Shown here: in pieces, positions 43,201-50,572 of the stretch
Position numbering within the stretch: position 1 is the first letter of the stretch
How the letters are laid out: the number at the start of each line of letters is the position of its first letter
Made by a program: the position numbers and the translations under genes
Source: a virus
Length of the DNA: 64,000 bases
IMG/VR virus record: IMGVR_UViG_3300045738_002037
Location: 62,001-126,000 of that record
Direction: 5' to 3' (one strand)
The notes under the pieces: model-generated
What the model was told of the DNA's origin: nothing
The model's input: the letters and a program-made list of their open reading frames with translations, nothing else
Databases searched by the model: none

Positions 43201-46200
43201 GACCATCAATATAGTCTTCTGAAATTCCCTGTATCCGTGAATGCCCATAATTATCAATAACACAGAAATCACTTGGCATCCATTTAATAGATTTAGGATC
43301 TAAATCATGGCCAGTCAGAAATCCATCTGAACCATCAACATCGTGCTGAAATGCAGCTTCAAGTGCTAAAAGCGGTTCATAATCAAACACTGTGCCGTCA
43401 ATGTCGCCGGAATACGCTCCCGGCGGAAGGTTATCTTCAAGAGATCTAACCAATAAACCTTTGGTGTTAGTGTTATCCTTGCCAGGTCCAGAGCCTTCTT
43501 CTATCTTTTTAACTGCTTTTTGCGGGCCAGCGCCATCATAAACAATAACCCCGCCCTCAGCAGTATCATCGGCAAGATAAGCTCGGAATTTTAAATCGTA
43601 TGGAAATATGCCGTCTTGCGTCGACGTTGATTCTTCTTTAAAGCTAATTTTTAATTCTGGGGACCATGGGCTATTTCCCATAGTGTTATAAACTATACTA
43701 GCTAAATCGCTAATATATTCATTGTCTGGATCATCAGCAAGATTAAACGGCGAAGTACCGTCAAAATGCTGATGTAACGACGGAGGCACGCCGTTAACGC
43801 TACCCCATTCCGTATCCGTCCGACTGGGTTGCCGTTTCCTTGCATCAGGGTTAGTATAATGGTCTTTGCCCCATCCCATACTATGGAACGATTTTGAATT
43901 ATAAAAACCTGGAGTAAGCAGAGCCTGGTTTCCTGCCGCTTGATCGATCCAAAATAAATTAAAATAATGTAAATTATTCGAATATTTTGATGCCAATTCT
44001 TTTATCAACGAAGTAACATTAACTTTCACACGTTTTAGGGCATACAGATGGCTCCCCTCGTATTCTTCTCCATCATAGCCATGATGATCTTCATCACTTT
44101 TTCCAATAACAAATTCAGTAGTACGTTCTCTTTTAGAAATTAATTTGCTGTCATCGCCGGGTTCAACTATAATTCTAAGCCTGGGCGCAAAATCTTCACC
44201 TTTAAGCGAGTGTCGAGAGCCTACAATTGTCCTAAACGCAGCATCTCCATTTAATGTTTCTTCATCTGGCACCCACATATATGACAGAATGGATTTGCCA
44301 TCGTCAAGTATTTCTTGAGTGACTTCAGTGACATCGCATTCAAAATTTCGAAATGCTCTTTCAGACCCTGTAAAATTAAAAGTCTTGTAAGCAGTTGTTC
44401 TATTTCTACTGAGAACCGAAACCTCATCGCTCAACGAAGATTCATAAGTGTCAACAAACGGATACGCTTTCACATTAGACCCACTACTCAATTCGCCATA
44501 TAATTTGCCATATACATTTTGGTCGCCGCCCTCTATGAATGTTTCATGGTCAGGATCGTAGTCATCTGCGCCATTTAATATTAAAACAGCACTTTTAATC
44601 TTTTTGCCGACCAAATCATCAGAGATTTCTGAACCATGAAACATAAAACCAACTGCTCGCGTTACTAACTGGCCAGAGAAAGCCGTTGGAATTGGGATCC
44701 CGGAAGCACTAGCGCCTCCATGGGAAGTTACATCAGGATATTTTCCAAATCGCAGTTGCCCATTATCGCCTGGAAAATCCCCAACTTCAATCAACCCATT
44801 GCCAACGCCGTCCATGCGCTGCTCGGCGTCCTGTTTACCAGTGGCTGACTGGTCCAATATTGGATCGACAAAACGAACTTTAAACTCATAGAGATAAGCG
44901 TTCTCTTCCGACCATTCATCAGGTTCATTTGAATCTTCTGCGTACCATTTGCCGTCAAAATCAACCTGCCCAGCATTATTAAGATGAGTATCAATTGAAC
45001 CTTGCGTACTATTTTCGGCCAATCGATCAGGCGGCATATACATTATTAATTCTGCAGATTCAATCTCCCTACCGCCGATATCAAATTCGCTATGGAATCT
45101 AAGACCGACATGTCTGTGTCCACCCATTACACGGGCAACTGAGCCTGATAGCTGTGGGTCCCTAGCCAAAGCATGTTCGTCGTAACCTTTATTGCCATGC
45201 CCAAATTCTATTGCATCGTTTCTTACAGTAACGATTCCTCGCTGCTGGAAGCCCATGGCAATGGGGATATCGTGCTCGTTCGCTTGCCAATAATTTTGTG
45301 TATAGTAAATAATTTCTTCGGCTGCGTCCTCGGCACGATTCACTTTACATCTAGAGATTGTGTTATTATAACCCTTGCCGGGCAGATGCTCAAAACCATG
45401 ATCGTCAAATGACGCATCTTTAGGAAGCAACACTTCAATATCAGCAACAATTTCTGCCGCGTTAGGATAATACGTATTAACTGTTCGCCAAATTCTATCG
45501 CCATGGTTTATGATCGCAGAATAACGACGGCCCGAAAGTATGTCGGTCGGATCATATTTGCCTAAAATTTCTGGCCATTCCGATGTACCATTGCCGACAT
45601 TTCCATATGGCGAATTAGCGGTGGCAATACAAAACGGCGATATGGTATTTGTTTGTTCCTGAGTGCGAGCAAGCAAAGAAGTTTTTAAGGTATTCGCGTC
45701 TGGAAATAAAAAATTTCTCGTCGAATGTAAAATAACTGAAACTGTTTGCCCCGCAGCAACAGGAACACCCTTGGGATATAAAGTATTGATTAGATCTAAT
45801 GAAACCCATTGGCCATCGCCGGTCACATTCACGTCGATATGGAAAGAAGCTAAACTCGCCCCAGCCGCAGATAGATCATCGCCGTCGATTATCTCCACAG
45901 ACATTGTGCCCGACAGCGATTGCTCGCACGTGGGATCCCATCCAGCGGACCTCGACGTCCCACGCTGCCATAACGAACCTACGTCGGACGCGTGATCAGT
46001 AGAAATACGTATTGCGTCTGCAAAAACCGGAACTCTCATCTCCGTTTCAGGAAAGACCACCAATCCTTCATGCTGGTACATTATTACTTCAATTGACTGA
46101 CCTTCTTCTACAGTAAGGATACCGTCCGGATTTGGGGTAGAAGCTAAAATTTCCCATGTAGCACTTGTTATCAAAACAAGACCAGGTGGTGGCACACTCC

Positions 46201-49200
46201 ACGGATTGGCGGTTTCATTTAGAGCGGGGTCGTACTCGGATACGGTCTTACCAGATGGCGCTCGAGCTTTAAATGAATTGGGACTGACACTTTGATCGAC
46301 GTATGCATCATAACGACTGCCCACCGGAACATCGTCAGCACTTAGCAATTGATAAGTGAATTTCACGTTGTCATGGCCAGGGACGCTGCCAAGCTGGTTT
46401 CCGTAGCCGCTGCCGCCTCCAGGCATCACAATCGACGGCCATGTGGCAGATATTTGATAATCACCAGCTGGCAGATCACGAAATTTCCAAGTCGCTGTTA
46501 ATAGGTCTGGCCCATGTATCGATGGCATATCCTCTGAAGAAAAAGCAATCTCATAGGACCCACCCCAGACTGAGTTTGGATTGCCGCCTTTTCTCCAATC
46601 GACGTCGTCATGCATAATATAGCTCTGATAGCCCCCGCCGTGGGGCATCCTGAGAAATTCTGTCTTCTTTCCTGCGATCCGGGAAGTATAATTCTCGTCG
46701 TAATTGTCAATTATATATGTGTTAACTGTAGGAAGGCGACGCGGGTCAGGGCTTTTTCCATACAAATAAACTTCAAACTTTGAAAAATATCCACTATTGT
46801 CAAATCTTATTGTCTGACCTATTCTATCCGCGAACCGGCCCGGTAGTGTCGGTTGTGCTACGGAGCTAAAAATAGGAGAATCATTTTGAAGATATGGAGG
46901 ATATATTGTCGCTAATGTAGTGTCAGTGTTAAGTTCACTATTCCAAATAATTTGCGGGCTGGACATAGCCCCATAAGGATGCGTTTGTTCCTCAATAAGC
47001 TGCTTTTGATCTATCACAGAAGTTGAAATATTATCTAATAAGGTTAATTCAAGCGGTATGTGCTCACATAATAACAATGTGCCGTTCGAATTAAATGAAC
47101 TATAAACCGACGTCTTGTGGGTATTATATTGTTTAAACGCTAATTTAGCTTTTGGTATATCGTTATCATCATGAACTCTTACTCCAGTCCCAGAATTCTT
47201 GCTGATTCTTTTAACTGGAACTTTAGTAACAGGGTCTAAACCGGATTCTAAAAAATCACCTGAATATTTGACATCCGGCAGATCCATACTAGGAATCGTA
47301 CCAACATAGTCATATACTGCGCTTTTTAATTGTTTTGGAACAGTCCACTTAGAAGCAGGGCCACCACTAGGAGGGTCATCTGAATCTCCAGACAACTGAC
47401 CGATAAATAGATCACCGCTTGGCCCAAGTGGAATTGGCAACAATGTTTCAGAATCATACGTTCTTGACGTTCCACTATATGACGGATAAGTCACAAGCAC
47501 GTCAGACGTCGCTGACAAAGTTTGACCATTTTGATCACGTCTATATCCAACTTCAAATCGTTTTACATATCCTGTTCCATTTACTATATCATTTTTAATG
47601 CGGTCATCATCCGTATCGCCACTAGAATAAGTTTTAGACGATGTATTAAACGACGATCTGGACGAATTCATTCCGACATTATCTAAAATGGTTCTATAAT
47701 CATTAGACTTCATCGCCGTAGAACTGATTAAATCTAAATCACTTTTAACAACCCAATTTGCCGCATCATCATAAGATGTTACAAACGATGCGCCAGTTAT
47801 ATTAAATGGTCCAGACCCATTGCCGTCATCCCAAATATGAGCATCAAAACTTACATCTGCGTCATATCCGCCACTAGAATCCGGTACAGGAGAACCGGGG
47901 CGCGGAACAAGATAATCATTTGAAATTAATTCATTGTCTTCTAAATAAACCGCCACTCCATCTTTAGCGCCAGCCCCATCTTTCTTATACACAAAAAATA
48001 GCCCAGTAAAATTCGTGTATGGCGGTTGTCCTTGTGTGGAACCAGTAAGAGCAGTCGGCGGTTCATTTTTAGCCCATGGTCTGGTGTTTCGACCAGGGAC
48101 AACAATATTGCCTAACACAGAAACCTTGGGGCCTTCCGTGCCAGCGCCAATCACTTGGAATACTTGTTGCTGAGGATTATAAATGATGGAATTAGTACAT
48201 ATAGCACTATTTTCTTTACCAACATAACCATTGGCAATATTAAAAGGATCTCTTTTATTAAAATGGGCAAATACACATTTTTTAATTTGAACTTTGTTTA
48301 CACCAGAACCCATCGATAAACCAGCAGATTGACCTTGCGCGCCCTCTAAACCTTCCGCAATTATAGAATTTTGAATTGTTACATAGCTAACTTGCCCTTC
48401 TATATTGGCACTATAGTCCTTTGGTTCTATATCAACTATTTCATCAACACCCCACGACAACGAACAATGATCAATCAAAATATTTTTAAGAACATTGCCC
48501 CAAGGCTTATTGTGCCTATACTTAATTTGCAAAGCATCAGAAGATTCACCATTGGTCTTAGTTGACCGATGCCAGCCGGATCTTATAGCAATATGTCTTA
48601 ATAAAACATGGGGCGCTTCAATTGCTATAGACGCGCCGATTACAGTTATTCCAGGTTCAGGTGCAGTCTCGCCAGCAACAACGCAATTTGGTTCCGTAAC
48701 GACCATGTTTAACATACGCTTATAAACGTTAGGCTGAGGATTAATCCTAGTGCTTTTTCTAAGATCAATAATACCGCCTACTTCAAACACAATAATTCTT
48801 TCACCAGGAGTCGATAAGGCATGGTGAAGAGTTATGTCGCCTTCTACATAATCCGGATCAGTATCATCTGCCGCTAGAGAATTAACTTTTATGACTTTAA
48901 CACTATCAGAATCTGAATTATCTGGCGAAAATTCACCGCTAATAACTAGTTCTGCGTCTGAAAAGCGGATTTCATTATCACTAATATTGCCGCCACTGTA
49001 TCCAAATAATAATATATGATGGTCTATTGTGTCCGGCGCACTACCGCTAAATATTACTTTCCCAGGAGCAATAGCAGTCATCAATACGTTAAAAAATTCA
49101 AATTCACTAGGCCCAACTGGCGATAAACCATCCACACCGCCAGCGTGCTCAATGCTTCCTTCTTTAAGATTGCCCGCTTGACCAAAGCCGTCATACGGAC

Positions 49201-50059
49201 TTACATGCCCAATGGTGCCTTTATCTTCTGTTAAATCCTTATTATAAGTGATATTTAAATAGGCAGCGAATATCCCAGATGAATAAGCAGGATTTTGGTC
49301 TTCTCGTAAATCTTGAACAAACGCGCGAATATAATATTCTTCGCCCACGTTTATATTAGATATAGGATTACCACTTGCGTCAGTAGCGGCAATCCTAATC
49401 TGCACTAATTCATGGCCAGACAACGGCGACACCACATTGCCAACAATAGGTACAATGTCTGGCATTGACATTGAAGACGGCACTTCAGGAACAGCGACTG
49501 CTTCAACAACACCAGGGACCAATGGCTGATCCTCTGGAACAAGCTGCACCAACCTCTTTACATTATTATAATATTCTGTGCCAATAATAGAAACTAAATT
49601 GCCGGATAACACAGTCCCAAATGTACCGCCACTACTGTGATCCCATGCAAACAATTCCCCGCCGGGAGTTATATAATAATATTGCCTACCTATATTTCGA
49701 CTATCATAGAACGGCGCTCCAGTAGAATTATATTCTACGAACCAATTGCCGGTTATCCATTTTTCATTTTCGCCACCAAAATTAAGATAATGATTAGCAC
49801 TACCACTTAAAGCAAATTCGAATACAGAAGCATCAAAATCACCCAACACTAATACAGAATTCGCTTGCTTTCCTTGCGGCGAATCAGCTGGAAAAGCTTC
49901 GATCTCTTTTTGCGTAACACTGATTAATTCGACAAACGTGGACTGGCCTATTTCATCATTAAAACCAACATTGTCCCACACAGAATTGTCGGAACTTGGT
50001 TGCGCATTATTGCCGCTCTGACCAACGGCTTTCCGCACTGCATCAAATCCATCAGACAT
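34202..50059 (-). CDS. giant mosaic adhesin/fibre-like protein with pectate-lyase and YWTD modules
   Basis: About 5,285 residues. In order: a unique N-terminus (1-200); a cohesin-like beta module with SGIFAAYLNITYNK (about 210-375); a pectate-lyase-type beta-helix with NILIDHCSLSWGVDE (395-900); beta modules including a golvesin/CBM-like part (1120-1250) and DNRLRE-like parts ending in APRLRI; a Thr8 linker (2910); YWTD-type propeller repeats (2925-3095 and 3555-3730, KMYWT, HMYWTEY); a Rossmann-like module (3430-3545); a second pectate-lyase-type helix (3945-4425, DHCSLSWGLQ); Thr linkers near 4485 and 5105; a second Rossmann-like module (4925-5020); and a unique C-terminus. I use the ATG at 50059; a TTG at 50077 is the alternative. 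No signal peptide, so it is probably a virion fibre or depolymerase. Confidence 0.85.
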   Translation of the reverse strand: MSDGFDAVRKAVGQSGNNAQPSSDNSVWDNVGFNDEIGQSTFVELISVTQKEIEAFPADSPQGKQANSVLVLGDFDASVFEFALSGSANHYLNFGGENEKWITGNWFVEYNSTGAPFYDSRNIGRQYYYITPGGELFAWDHSSGGTFGTVLSGNLVSIIGTEYYNNVKRLVQLVPEDQPLVPGVVEAVAVPEVPSSMSMPDIVPIVGNVVSPLSGHELVQIRIAATDASGNPISNINVGEEYYIRAFVQDLREDQNPAYSSGIFAAYLNITYNKDLTEDKGTIGHVSPYDGFGQAGNLKEGSIEHAGGVDGLSPVGPSEFEFFNVLMTAIAPGKVIFSGSAPDTIDHHILLFGYSGGNISDNEIRFSDAELVISGEFSPDNSDSDSVKVIKVNSLAADDTDPDYVEGDITLHHALSTPGERIIVFEVGGIIDLRKSTRINPQPNVYKRMLNMVVTEPNCVVAGETAPEPGITVIGASIAIEAPHVLLRHIAIRSGWHRSTKTNGESSDALQIKYRHNKPWGNVLKNILIDHCSLSWGVDEIVDIEPKDYSANIEGQVSYVTIQNSIIAEGLEGAQGQSAGLSMGSGVNKVQIKKCVFAHFNKRDPFNIANGYVGKENSAICTNSIIYNPQQQVFQVIGAGTEGPKVSVLGNIVVPGRNTRPWAKNEPPTALTGSTQGQPPYTNFTGLFFVYKKDGAGAKDGVAVYLEDNELISNDYLVPRPGSPVPDSSGGYDADVSFDAHIWDDGNGSGPFNITGASFVTSYDDAANWVVKSDLDLISSTAMKSNDYRTILDNVGMNSSRSSFNTSSKTYSSGDTDDDRIKNDIVNGTGYVKRFEVGYRRDQNGQTLSATSDVLVTYPSYSGTSRTYDSETLLPIPLGPSGDLFIGQLSGDSDDPPSGGPASKWTVPKQLKSAVYDYVGTIPSMDLPDVKYSGDFLESGLDPVTKVPVKRISKNSGTGVRVHDDNDIPKAKLAFKQYNTHKTSVYSSFNSNGTLLLCEHIPLELTLLDNISTSVIDQKQLIEEQTHPYGAMSSPQIIWNSELNTDTTLATIYPPYLQNDSPIFSSVAQPTLPGRFADRIGQTIRFDNSGYFSKFEVYLYGKSPDPRRLPTVNTYIIDNYDENYTSRIAGKKTEFLRMPHGGGYQSYIMHDDVDWRKGGNPNSVWGGSYEIAFSSEDMPSIHGPDLLTATWKFRDLPAGDYQISATWPSIVMPGGGSGYGNQLGSVPGHDNVKFTYQLLSADDVPVGSRYDAYVDQSVSPNSFKARAPSGKTVSEYDPALNETANPWSVPPPGLVLITSATWEILASTPNPDGILTVEEGQSIEVIMYQHEGLVVFPETEMRVPVFADAIRISTDHASDVGSLWQRGTSRSAGWDPTCEQSLSGTMSVEIIDGDDLSAAGASLASFHIDVNVTGDGQWVSLDLINTLYPKGVPVAAGQTVSVILHSTRNFLFPDANTLKTSLLARTQEQTNTISPFCIATANSPYGNVGNGTSEWPEILGKYDPTDILSGRRYSAIINHGDRIWRTVNTYYPNAAEIVADIEVLLPKDASFDDHGFEHLPGKGYNNTISRCKVNRAEDAAEEIIYYTQNYWQANEHDIPIAMGFQQRGIVTVRNDAIEFGHGNKGYDEHALARDPQLSGSVARVMGGHRHVGLRFHSEFDIGGREIESAELIMYMPPDRLAENSTQGSIDTHLNNAGQVDFDGKWYAEDSNEPDEWSEENAYLYEFKVRFVDPILDQSATGKQDAEQRMDGVGNGLIEVGDFPGDNGQLRFGKYPDVTSHGGASASGIPIPTAFSGQLVTRAVGFMFHGSEISDDLVGKKIKSAVLILNGADDYDPDHETFIEGGDQNVYGKLYGELSSGSNVKAYPFVDTYESSLSDEVSVLSRNRTTAYKTFNFTGSERAFRNFECDVTEVTQEILDDGKSILSYMWVPDEETLNGDAAFRTIVGSRHSLKGEDFAPRLRIIVEPGDDSKLISKRERTTEFVIGKSDEDHHGYDGEEYEGSHLYALKRVKVNVTSLIKELASKYSNNLHYFNLFWIDQAAGNQALLTPGFYNSKSFHSMGWGKDHYTNPDARKRQPSRTDTEWGSVNGVPPSLHQHFDGTSPFNLADDPDNEYISDLASIVYNTMGNSPWSPELKISFKEESTSTQDGIFPYDLKFRAYLADDTAEGGVIVYDGAGPQKAVKKIEEGSGPGKDNTNTKGLLVRSLEDNLPPGAYSGDIDGTVFDYEPLLALEAAFQHDVDGSDGFLTGHDLDPKSIKWMPSDFCVIDNYGHSRIQGISEDYIDGQNLTVGIDANDRRILKVIKLDTDGETPVKKRKRFPFYILNCASSVPVHKTVVLDNGESVERSYMAVIGTPYGSCDTVGGLRCDAAGGSTGSNDTWTDNVTNRPVTAHGAYNGDLWLYIINLNSILESTTSDYGEEVIAAFNLSGVNEREIYESYYNHPAFATSFITGIGGQDTGLWPTELFASVSDPGTIHVRQDIVTVDGTNYFVGPDEESLQFSQDGRHVLVKYAGVDVQGKSRDIWRMFDVGDFAYKATNPSWSRPFADDSRKPSVDRKPNVLVGQNEIQRFTVSWSNTSNASFRIFKRYKNHPDRTAIIPASVFRSAGGLTGNDRQNNYSSSKFEKYMERQFNNYSPAGLNYHRSTTDGNRVWAENPDACVVRFVSNVKARGKPETYRRSVGSKIVERGWPGRPDVYTVVFDVEWSGTKGNTPPAGTNQIIHYLAAYDRLRTVFGSRPARYMEPTGRVEIIQEGTYCNPHIWLNRAESKAFGYNCEPGQPRRTLIPLVAAVVAGVTVVDNLVGPIYRPGTSGNAVADYKDYGIRPHNFSYLDTGLLDGRGTDQGGHLLTDRGATRGVIPLNQISALSFAYGQKFLDITTAAPDQFLAIASDSWADVTIADSYDCTGLVRTTTTTTTTAVPDITVQKLYYVSNSDNNGLPNTIRRWPPERLELGKNKWLDAPNDEILVSDQDGATDIAIDNINQKMYWTIATSVQNSSIPNPAGAVPSVGKIMRADLDGTNVEDITPPGGRSINPHGIALDVVRGKMYWLEDHVDDSAARGEVRRANLDGSGEQLLTTTDPPLQSSKSLTLEEVPNYFTSKSAPTDNIISDIKTYNLGSSIESIVYSGALRLITGSRGSAKLTFPASVDLTNILVENVQSGPKALFSTGTQLSPLGYTYTATKTTFFPFKPEPNYHFAAVESLFYGIQDSTGSQLVGKQSWMPVNKVSEVVVMLDRQWLVQDIYRPPRSPVIGQYNTRLRYHIYKGYCSDAALAIAKRQMTAAAFRTYKRDCQNRCIRNGQYYYPSQSPCSFNNNHALDKYIADSGYFGFDIDNQKFLRNLHPVCERRPHDAPAYDSIGVVDRVPYPPYTSADTASGETRKHDVYEGTILRYFGAPVARDPVKDGPGVFDYSYGDPGYEAYRKSHSFAPNMTGSQTKVFSWPIPASIDLLFIDPWGNTPLSSDHISGLKDWLALGHKRLVILGGHHSDFANHKTGSAYHDLVQQLDVGITVKNVHVGASSNWRAKRSSGHPLVDGGASRLEHLGLYRPSRLALDLENGHMYWTEYATADADGPYPGRLRRANLSGSSKVILRDGLTGIDNVRGIDLDVKNQHIYLSTVETIPPRTNDNRYPEHGTAKILKLDFDGSDVSTVGSRLPRGVLFNYHYSLGPQSPNDIILDLDNQYVYVANHMAYERTADIAKGDHIQRFGFGGDGSVILSLQVCPPATATGVALAKVVMPAFDVQLQDADLLRHIAGGVIPLYDSKDDIYPNGRIGRIVVLNCTKSSEFEDRVSYEINPRKGFWSCPDNWAALSNPTSVKFESQQYEAKIYDITGLQNPIRLRSGGRRDFSTLHAAYAFVAYGPDREYNADNTINITGGLYRDEIVAYNVEDPNVGMVRLTHTRTNAWTKGVPGSGGKPAVVLPEPEGNISTEFSDVSDVNVLKVTTLSPTGPGSLYEALTTQGPRIIVFEVGGVIDFRNADELQGESAGRDVILPINIDIPNCVVAGETAPDPGITIIGTALLVRASNVLIRNIYIRHGDHDKASTGIEATGQGVALGVIAHGPDPTIENILIDHCSLSWGLQACAKIQPSTVAGSTCRYITFQNCIISEGLSSPTGAPGLLMSAADAETGSNHILVKRCLYAHIGVAGPFDNTSARAQGQMANSAICVNSIIYNPQFHAASVSGAGLSGPQLAMLGNIVVPGLFTKAYRKNRLSNLEGGNEYSHDGTDFTGLLYVRSQSAETIAIYLNDNELIKNAHLTGDGGFDYDVSIDARRSDPPWNGISGTPVTSFVNSYAATGLNDWLNKDTDLDLITSAVLKVDNYSILLNDVGANTSRSSFNGVAYSGGDSIDDRIKNELLNLTGGILLGLEQGSETKAGWEDAVGGYPTYDLVSRIYDPSTLDPVPIGPNGNHIVGKDGYDPSTDSFADPFYAKPNLIVSSDGTKLVYNSTWTGEGGTHVNAPYGPYVPGYHLLIDLVEAQLVGPVDGTTTTTTTMPPDSNSRNGIGVLETPVAEFSGQGDYLPFVCEVVNVILKPHADFFRDSPTETCSPAGSCLINPIVTTGSAADHNNDERMTVPGLVWSGLSGYNTLSNGTVVNNGIGPFYPNIIDPDDGKFVQSWGQIFAERELIIGFNGVDMNPGDNSGPHVDVNWNEVIAINKATLTLKFDNIQQQQFDLLPSDGIGTEITLYKDIHNYSPYGEPCAIDQFEISKVYPSPCRNPNHSFFAAEHFRRTISRSSDINPRQLPSTWAEDRDVRVTHDNKIDVCPEVFDGSCDRLNGLFVGIRRLSWSRASVGGANNIIAAVETIPLSDGGDILGEVVLIADTTFLMYESFSRGGQTGLSGLANNRENQQFMVNLYPECNPTVGASASVVNVVGYKSFAENDRNYPINMLRVFGSRNLFPAAQGLYVKGGHVGPISGTDSNGRDLAFAKLVMIDPLTVLSPDDVQNIKNWMLLGEGRRVVVVYEYEVADTSRARAILEALGTKMRPDPQDRVTNAGTWQARPISGHPIIDGIDPYDANDLAGRSIRLCDKISTVFYGGIVPIDFNNGNARPLLLGGIVCPNYPDCEDNPEAQDSAPRYNGTKLLSMSLELELEICDEIVPHTTTTSSTTTEEPDISTNASDGGVILGNISGSGFGSSCLPEALQTEICLDFVPPPPYDYPEKYVPDPKDFEEVIVEPCALVLTANKSVRLELERDLFDPNRTYEGSLATVKLLTRAKGYDVNKYAPYLRVGNRLRATSYDTVVATGMSIILVDKSMDVSRREGLILDRITSREILPDRMRWPDQT

Positions 50060-50112
50060 AAATATACCGTCTTTCAATAGTTTAAAATATAATGCTACTA
50101 ATAGATTTGAAT

Positions 50113-50517
50113 TTAGAGATCAGACACTTCTGATCTCTTGGAATTTTTAAGGTCCTTGATAACATTCTTAACAAGTTCATTCATACTGTCAGCGCCATCT
50201 TTCATTTTAACCGTGTAAATCTTTTTAAGTTTTTTTTCATTGACACTACTGGCCAATATTGGATCTAATTTCTTCATTGCTGACACTGATTCGGCCAGCC
50301 CAACAATAAATTGGTCGTCATCGTCATCCCATTTTTCACCCAGAAGCGGCATCCCAGTCCTTTTCAAACATTTAAGAAACACTTTATAGGAAATTGTTTC
50401 ATTTATAATTTGTTCCCATTCATTGTCAGACAGTTGACATTGTAGTCCCATAATACTACCTTCAAATTCTCTAATACTGCCTTCAAACACAAAATAAACA
50501 GTGTCAGTGCCTTCCAT
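50113..50517 (-). CDS. unknown protein upstream of the giant gene
   Basis: A 134-residue acidic/basic mixed protein with a helical C-terminal half (MNELVKNVIKDLKNSKR). The start is strong: GGAGGG six bases before the ATG. A TATAAATA box lies 34 bases further upstream, and the giant gene follows 53 bases after the stop, so the two may form one late unit. Family not recognised; a fibre-assembly helper is a context guess. Confidence 0.65.
   Translation of the reverse strand: MEGTDTVYFVFEGSIREFEGSIMGLQCQLSDNEWEQIINETISYKVFLKCLKRTGMPLLGEKWDDDDDQFIVGLAESVSAMKKLDPILASSVNEKKLKKIYTVKMKDGADSMNELVKNVIKDLKNSKRSEVSDL
50115..50138 (-). terminator. 9-bp hairpin overlapping the stop codon
   Basis: AGAGATCAG (50115-50123) and CTGATCTCT (50130-50138) form a perfect 9-bp stem with a 6-base loop at the very end of the 50113-50517 gene. 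No U-tract follows on the minus strand, so it may attenuate or stabilise the mRNA between this gene and the giant gene instead of stopping transcription. Confidence 0.4.
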
Positions 50518-50550
50518 ACTTAACCCTCCAAATTGGTAAGTAATTTAAAC

Positions 50551-50558
50551 TATTTATA
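50551..50558 (-). promoter_or_regulatory. putative T4-like late promoter (TATAAATA)
   Basis: The minus strand reads TATAAATA in the divergent gap, 34 bases before the ATG of the 50113-50517 gene and upstream of the giant gene. TATAAATA is the T4 late-promoter -10 consensus read by gp55, and a gp55-like sigma factor is encoded at 57771-58526. In AT-rich DNA the match can occur by chance. Confidence 0.4.
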
Positions 50559-50572
50559 GTTAGGAAACCATC

